Assembly: GCA_030546905.1 (NCBI GenBank)
Contig: JAUOPI010000006.1
Span: forward strand, 105,101-169,100
Direction of reading: 5' to 3'
DNA length: 64,000 nt
Source: Granulosicoccaceae sp. 1_MG-2023
Lineage (GTDB): Bacteria > Pseudomonadota > Gammaproteobacteria > Granulosicoccales > Granulosicoccaceae
Position numbers and translations under genes: made by a program. Within the stretch, counting starts at the first letter, position 1, and each line of letters begins with the position of its first letter. The notes under the pieces were generated by a model, which had not been told where the DNA came from, did not search any database, and was given only the letters and a program-made list of their open reading frames with translations. Below are positions 60,187 through 64,000 of this stretch, in pieces.

Positions 60187-62441
60187 CTGTATTCGTCCAA
60201 GTAACCAAGTACGCCGCTTTCCAGCAGCTCGCCGATGTTGTCACCGACCGGTGCGAGTCCTTTGAGAATCAACTCAAGGAAAAAGTTCGTGTCGTGGTCG
60301 AGGCCGTTGTCCGAAATATAACGGCGCGCGGCAAAGCGGAATGCCCAGCAGCAGCTCTCGTATTCCACGCCGAGGGTGGTTTCAATACTGGTATCACTGT
60401 CGAGTGAGTAGTTCCAGCGGCCGCCGAGTTTCCAGCGGTCGTTGACCGGCCAGTAAGCGGAGAAGTCGATCAGTTCGGTTTCGCCTTCCAGGCGCCGGTG
60501 CGCCATGTTGAACAGACCGCCGTTGTCCGGCCGGTAGCTCAGCTGCATGGAGCTGCGTTCGGTGGTCGAGGAATAGGGATTCCACTGAATGCCGGTGCGC
60601 ACGCTCCAGTTGTTTTTCAGCTCCGCGGAGATTTCACCGACGATATCCGAGCTGCCGCGGGTTTCGGTGCTGTCGGTGCTCTCGAGCATAACCCGGCGGT
60701 CGTCGAAGTAGACGATCTGGCCGAGGCTGGCGCGCAGTTGCTCGCGGCCGCTCGGGCCGTCGATCCAGCGTGTGGTAATCGCCGTGCTGATTTGATTGGC
60801 GTCGGCCACGCGGTCGGCCCCGGAAAAACGGTTCTCGCGGAACAGCTGGGAGAAGTTGAAATCGAGCTCGCCGCTGTCAAAGACCGGAATATCGCTTTGG
60901 TCTTCATAGGGCACGCGCAGATAGAAAATCCGCGGCTCCAGAGTCTGTACCGAGCCGGAGTTGCCCAGCGGGCGGTCGAAGAACAAACCGCCGTCGAGGG
61001 AGAAATACGGCAGGGTGCGGTCGAAGGTGGCGTCGGTCTCCACGCCGGAGTCGGCTTCTTCGACGTTATTGAGGTCGTAGCGTGTGTAGTGCAGGCCGGC
61101 GGTGGGCGTCAGGAACCAGGCGTCGCGGTTGACCGGTAAGGAGATCGCCGGATTCAGATCCAGCCGCGCACCGGTGACCGAGTCGTCACGGTCGAAATAA
61201 ACCAGCTCCGATTCCATGCCCACATGCAAATCCGAACCGCCCTGCGGCAGCGAGGTGTCCCAGGAAATCTGCGGCAGACGCATATAGGGCCGGTCTTCGG
61301 CGTCGATGTCTTCATCGACAGTCTGGTAACGCTGGATGCGGATCAGAAAGTCATTGTTAATGTTCTGGTAACGCAACTCCGCACGGCGGTCCAGGTGCGT
61401 AATACTGGCGATATCCAGGCTGTCGCCGAAATCGGTAAAGTAGTCTTTATCACTGACAAAGCTGGCATCGATCAGGGTCGACCAGTTTTCGCTCAGTGAG
61501 CCGTTGTGGCGGAAGCGGGTAAAACGGCGCGAGTCTTCGTAGTCAGACTTGTAAAGATACTCGGAATTCAGTTGCCAGGTGCCGATGCGGTTCAGGTAGC
61601 GCAGTTCGGTTTGCAGCTGTGTCCCCCACATGGTCATAAAGCGCGGGGTCAGGGTTGCGTCTAAGTTCGGCGCGATATTCCAGTACCATGGCAGCAGTAT
61701 TTCGAAGCCGGTATTGTCGGCCTGGCGGAAACTCGGCGCCAGAAAGCCCGATTTGCGCTTGTCGTCGATGGCAAAGCTGAATACCGGCGCGTACAGAATC
61801 GGCACGTCCTTGAAGCGCAGGGTAATGTTCTTGGCCGTGCCGACGCCTTCGCGCTGGTCCAGACGGATCTTGCTGGCGGTGATATTCCAGTCCTCACGGC
61901 CCGGCGGGCAGGAGGAATAGGTCGCGTCCCAGAGTTTGATGCGCTCCTTCTCATCGCGCACCAGACGCGAGGCGCGGCCCTGGGCGATCTGGCCGTCCAT
62001 GGTCATGAGATAGCTGGAGGCGCCGCTGCGCAGGGTTTTGTCGTCCAGGTTGACCGTGGCGTCGTTACTTTTGAGTTCAAAGCCGTCCATGGTGTAGGTC
62101 AGGTCGCCTTCGACGGTGACCTCGCCGGTCGCGGCGTTGTAGTCGGCATTGTCGGCGCGTATTTCCCGGCCCTGATACTCGATGACCGTACTGCCGTCGA
62201 GCGTGACGTGGCCACCTTCGGAATAGACCGAGTCGGCGGTGGCGTCGATCGGTGCGTCGGTATCGACCGTGGTGGACAGGCTCGCGTCAGGCGAGGGCAG
62301 GGCATAGCCCGGGCACAAGGGGTCGCCGCCGGCCACCGCGCTCAGTGGCAGGGCGACTGCGGGCAGCGTCAGGCTCAGGAGTGTCAGGCGACGGTAGTGT
62401 CGTACGCGCGTTTTCAAAGGATTCGGATTGGTTGTCGGCAA
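60183..62441 (-). CDS. lptD: LPS assembly protein LptD
   Basis: Outer-membrane barrel that inserts lipopolysaccharide with LptE. The 752 residues have a signal peptide, an OstA-type N-terminal beta-taco (about 65-180, GREIRADNADYNAATGEVTVEGDL in part) and a 26-strand barrel. Four cysteines match the E. coli disulfide set: one near residue 43, one in SSCPPGREDW, and the CC pair in YESCCWAFR. No ATG or GTG is available at the N-terminus: an in-frame TAG lies three codons upstream of TTG 62441, and TTG 62417 is the other choice. It heads the operon down to apaH. Confidence 0.93.
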   Translation of the reverse strand: MPTTNPNPLKTRVRHYRRLTLLSLTLPAVALPLSAVAGGDPLCPGYALPSPDASLSTTVDTDAPIDATADSVYSEGGHVTLDGSTVIEYQGREIRADNADYNAATGEVTVEGDLTYTMDGFELKSNDATVNLDDKTLRSGASSYLMTMDGQIAQGRASRLVRDEKERIKLWDATYSSCPPGREDWNITASKIRLDQREGVGTAKNITLRFKDVPILYAPVFSFAIDDKRKSGFLAPSFRQADNTGFEILLPWYWNIAPNLDATLTPRFMTMWGTQLQTELRYLNRIGTWQLNSEYLYKSDYEDSRRFTRFRHNGSLSENWSTLIDASFVSDKDYFTDFGDSLDIASITHLDRRAELRYQNINNDFLIRIQRYQTVDEDIDAEDRPYMRLPQISWDTSLPQGGSDLHVGMESELVYFDRDDSVTGARLDLNPAISLPVNRDAWFLTPTAGLHYTRYDLNNVEEADSGVETDATFDRTLPYFSLDGGLFFDRPLGNSGSVQTLEPRIFYLRVPYEDQSDIPVFDSGELDFNFSQLFRENRFSGADRVADANQISTAITTRWIDGPSGREQLRASLGQIVYFDDRRVMLESTDSTETRGSSDIVGEISAELKNNWSVRTGIQWNPYSSTTERSSMQLSYRPDNGGLFNMAHRRLEGETELIDFSAYWPVNDRWKLGGRWNYSLDSDTSIETTLGVEYESCCWAFRFAARRYISDNGLDHDTNFFLELILKGLAPVGDNIGELLESGVLGYLDEYR

Positions 62442-62613
62442 AATCGGCTAAGGATAACGTTGAAGTGCTGCAAACTAAAGCAGTGTTGTACGGCGAAGTT
62501 GTTCCGCAAGTGTAGCGCATCCGCCACGCTGCGCCGTGAAAATCCGCTGCGGCAGGCGTGTACGCGGCGGCCTGTTATACTGAGGCGGATTCTTATCAGT
62601 CCGGAATATTAAC

Positions 62614-63324
62614 GTGTCGACATCTGACAAGCCCGCAGCGCCTTTGCACGAGAGCTGGCTGCCGGCCCTCGGCGGCGAGTTTGCCGAGCCCTATATGCAG
62701 CAACTGCGTGAGTACCTGAAAGTGCGCAAAGCCCGCGGTGTGCATATCTACCCGCATTCGCGTCACTGGTTCCGCGCCTTTAATCTCACGCCCTTCGATC
62801 AGGTCCGGGTGGTTATTCTCGGCCAGGACCCTTATCACGGGCCCGGGCAGGCCCATGGCTTGTGCTTTTCGGTGGCGCCGGGCGTGGCCGTGCCGCCGTC
62901 CCTGCGCAACATCTATAAGGAGCTGGAGGCCGATACCGGTTTTCAACCGCCGCCGCACGGCTGCCTGATTCCCTGGGCAAAGCAGGGTGTGTTTATGCTC
63001 AACAGCGTGCTGACCGTGGAGCAGGGGCAGGCTGCGTCGCATCAGGGGCGGGGTTGGGAGACCTTTACCGACAAAGCCATCGCCTCGCTCAGCGAGCAGC
63101 GCGAGAATCTGGTGTTTTTGCTGTGGGGCAGTTATGCGCAGAAAAAAGGCCAGTTTATCGACACCCGCAAACACAAGGTGCTCAGAGCGCCGCATCCGTC
63201 GCCGCTGTCGGCGCACCGCGGCTTTCTCGGTTGCGGGCATTTCAGCGAAACCAACCGTTACCTCAGCGCTAACGGGCAGAGCGAAATCGAGTGGCAACTC
63301 GCGTCCTTGCCCGAAGAGGAATGA
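62614..63324 (+). CDS. ung: uracil-DNA glycosylase
   Basis: Family-1 UDG excising uracil from DNA. The 236 residues have the catalytic water-activating motif [18 protein letters not shown] and the leucine/histidine motif [18 protein letters not shown]. Start GTG 62614. Shares a 172-base intergenic region with the divergent lptD gene. Confidence 0.97.
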   Translation: MSTSDKPAAPLHESWLPALGGEFAEPYMQQLREYLKVRKARGVHIYPHSRHWFRAFNLTPFDQVRVVILGQDPYHGPGQAHGLCFSVAPGVAVPPSLRNIYKELEADTGFQPPPHGCLIPWAKQGVFMLNSVLTVEQGQAASHQGRGWETFTDKAIASLSEQRENLVFLLWGSYAQKKGQFIDTRKHKVLRAPHPSPLSAHRGFLGCGHFSETNRYLSANGQSEIEWQLASLPEEE

Positions 63325-63432
63325 TACCTGCTATACTCCTGCGGATTTTCCGACGGTAACACCTTCCGGCCGGCTATAAGGCGTTTGCGGTTCCCGTCAC
63401 CGATAACTCTTCACACTCACAGGGTAACGCAC

Positions 63433-63960
63433 ATGATCATGAGCGAAATCAGCGTCGGTAAAGATGCGCCGAACAACATCAACGTTATCATCGAGATCCC
63501 GCAACACGGTGGTCCGATCAAGTACGAAATCGACAAAGACAGCGGAGCACTGTTGGTTGACCGCTTCATGGGTACAGCGATGTATTACCCGTGCAACTAC
63601 GGTTTCGTTCCGCACACACTGTCTGAAGATGACGATCCCATCGATGTGCTGGTTGTAACACCGGTACCGCTGGCTGCCGGTTCCGTGATTGCCTGCCGTC
63701 CGGTCGGTATGCTGAAAATGACCGACGAGTCCGGTGTTGATGCCAAAGTTGTGGCTGTGCCTGTCGACAAGCTGACGCCGCTCTACAAAGACGTCAACGA
63801 AGTGGAAGATCTGCCCGAGTCCCTGCTGAACGCCATCAGCCACTTCTTCGAGCAGTACAAAGCCAACGAACCGGGCAAATGGGTCAAGGTTGACGGCTGG
63901 GCAAATGCCGAAGCAGCGAAAAAAGAAATCGTTGCCAGCATTGAGCGTCTCAACAAGTAA
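63433..63960 (+). CDS. ppa: inorganic pyrophosphatase
   Basis: Family I soluble pyrophosphatase hydrolysing PPi and so driving biosynthetic reactions. The 175 residues show [58 protein letters not shown] (in part), the DDDPIDVLV metal site and the [14 protein letters not shown] end. Start ATG 63433 with AGGG upstream; an ATG two codons later is possible. A TATACT -10-like element lies at 63332-63337. Confidence 0.97.
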   Translation: MIMSEISVGKDAPNNINVIIEIPQHGGPIKYEIDKDSGALLVDRFMGTAMYYPCNYGFVPHTLSEDDDPIDVLVVTPVPLAAGSVIACRPVGMLKMTDESGVDAKVVAVPVDKLTPLYKDVNEVEDLPESLLNAISHFFEQYKANEPGKWVKVDGWANAEAAKKEIVASIERLNK

Positions 63961-64000
63961 GTGACGCTTTATGCAAGTCAGGCCCTGGGCCTGTCAGCGG
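63961..64000. other. end of window, no gene seen
   Basis: The last 40 bases follow the ppa stop and contain GCCCTGGGC, a short palindrome that could begin a terminator cut off by the window edge. Confidence 0.3.

Noticed and set aside
62442..62613. Sigma-E promoter for lptD-surA
   Set aside because: GGAACAACTT is present on the minus strand but no TCTGA-like -10 at 16-17 bases could be found.

Overview
The window is a GC-rich chromosomal segment of a free-living gammaproteobacterium. This is supported by the lptD-surA-pdxA-rsmA-apaG-apaH cluster, an Rsd/AlgQ-type anti-sigma factor, a LexA whose recognition helix and site (CTGT-N8-ACAG) are of the enterobacterial/pseudomonad type, and good matches to Fur and FNR/Anr consensus sites. 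There are no rRNA or tRNA genes, insertion sequences, phage genes or CRISPR arrays. Nearly all of it is ordinary core or metabolic DNA, with a few accessory loci. The genus cannot be decided from the sequence alone.

Layout. 1-8 kb: beta-carbonic anhydrase, ketopantoate reductase, then an acid-catabolism neighbourhood (DUF2889 protein, PaaX-type repressor, enoyl-CoA hydratase, acetoacetyl-CoA ligase) interrupted by a di-haem cytochrome c peroxidase with an FNR/Anr-like site. 8-9.6 kb: HAD phosphatase, SlyD, a periplasmic hypothetical. 9.8-15.9 kb: the most unusual protein-coding locus, a transmembrane Ser/Thr kinase with a ten-unit EAEAKARA stalk, followed by an exported Ig-like/glycine-rich protein and two paralogous CBM9-type lipoproteins. 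15.9-20 kb: MoeB/ThiF, AcpH, Ppk1, ArsR. 20-28.2 kb: the SOS mutasome (dnaE2, imuB, imuA, lexA), split by a SpoIIAA-like protein and a DASS permease.

28.2-32 kb: a Fur-box-controlled, terminator-ended structured transcript that looks like an undescribed iron-responsive sRNA, an orphan radical SAM protein, a TauE-type permease and glyA. 32-37.4 kb: a five-repeat Calx-beta autotransporter and an acyltransferase-3. 37.4-42.7 kb: rlmKL, sohB, Tat-exported msrB, glnK, isochorismatase-type hydrolase. 42.7-50.9 kb: PAP2/GT4 pair, hemL, fbp facing a 6-phosphofructokinase, YcgN-like protein, rsd, rlmI. 51.3-53.3 kb: a GGDEF-EAL protein with altered motifs. 53.4-64 kb: lgt-thyA-folA convergent with the lptD-surA-pdxA-rsmA-apaGH operon, then ung and ppa.

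The candidates most worth following are the Fur-box RNA at 28278-28523 and the kinase/CBM9-lipoprotein locus at 9805-15871. The other observations are mainly regulatory sites: an apparently leaderless SOS-controlled dnaE2, TGATACG repeats at the paaX locus, a perfect ArsR-type palindrome and an NtrC-like site before glnK. All functional assignments rest on reading motifs and gene order; no database search was possible.
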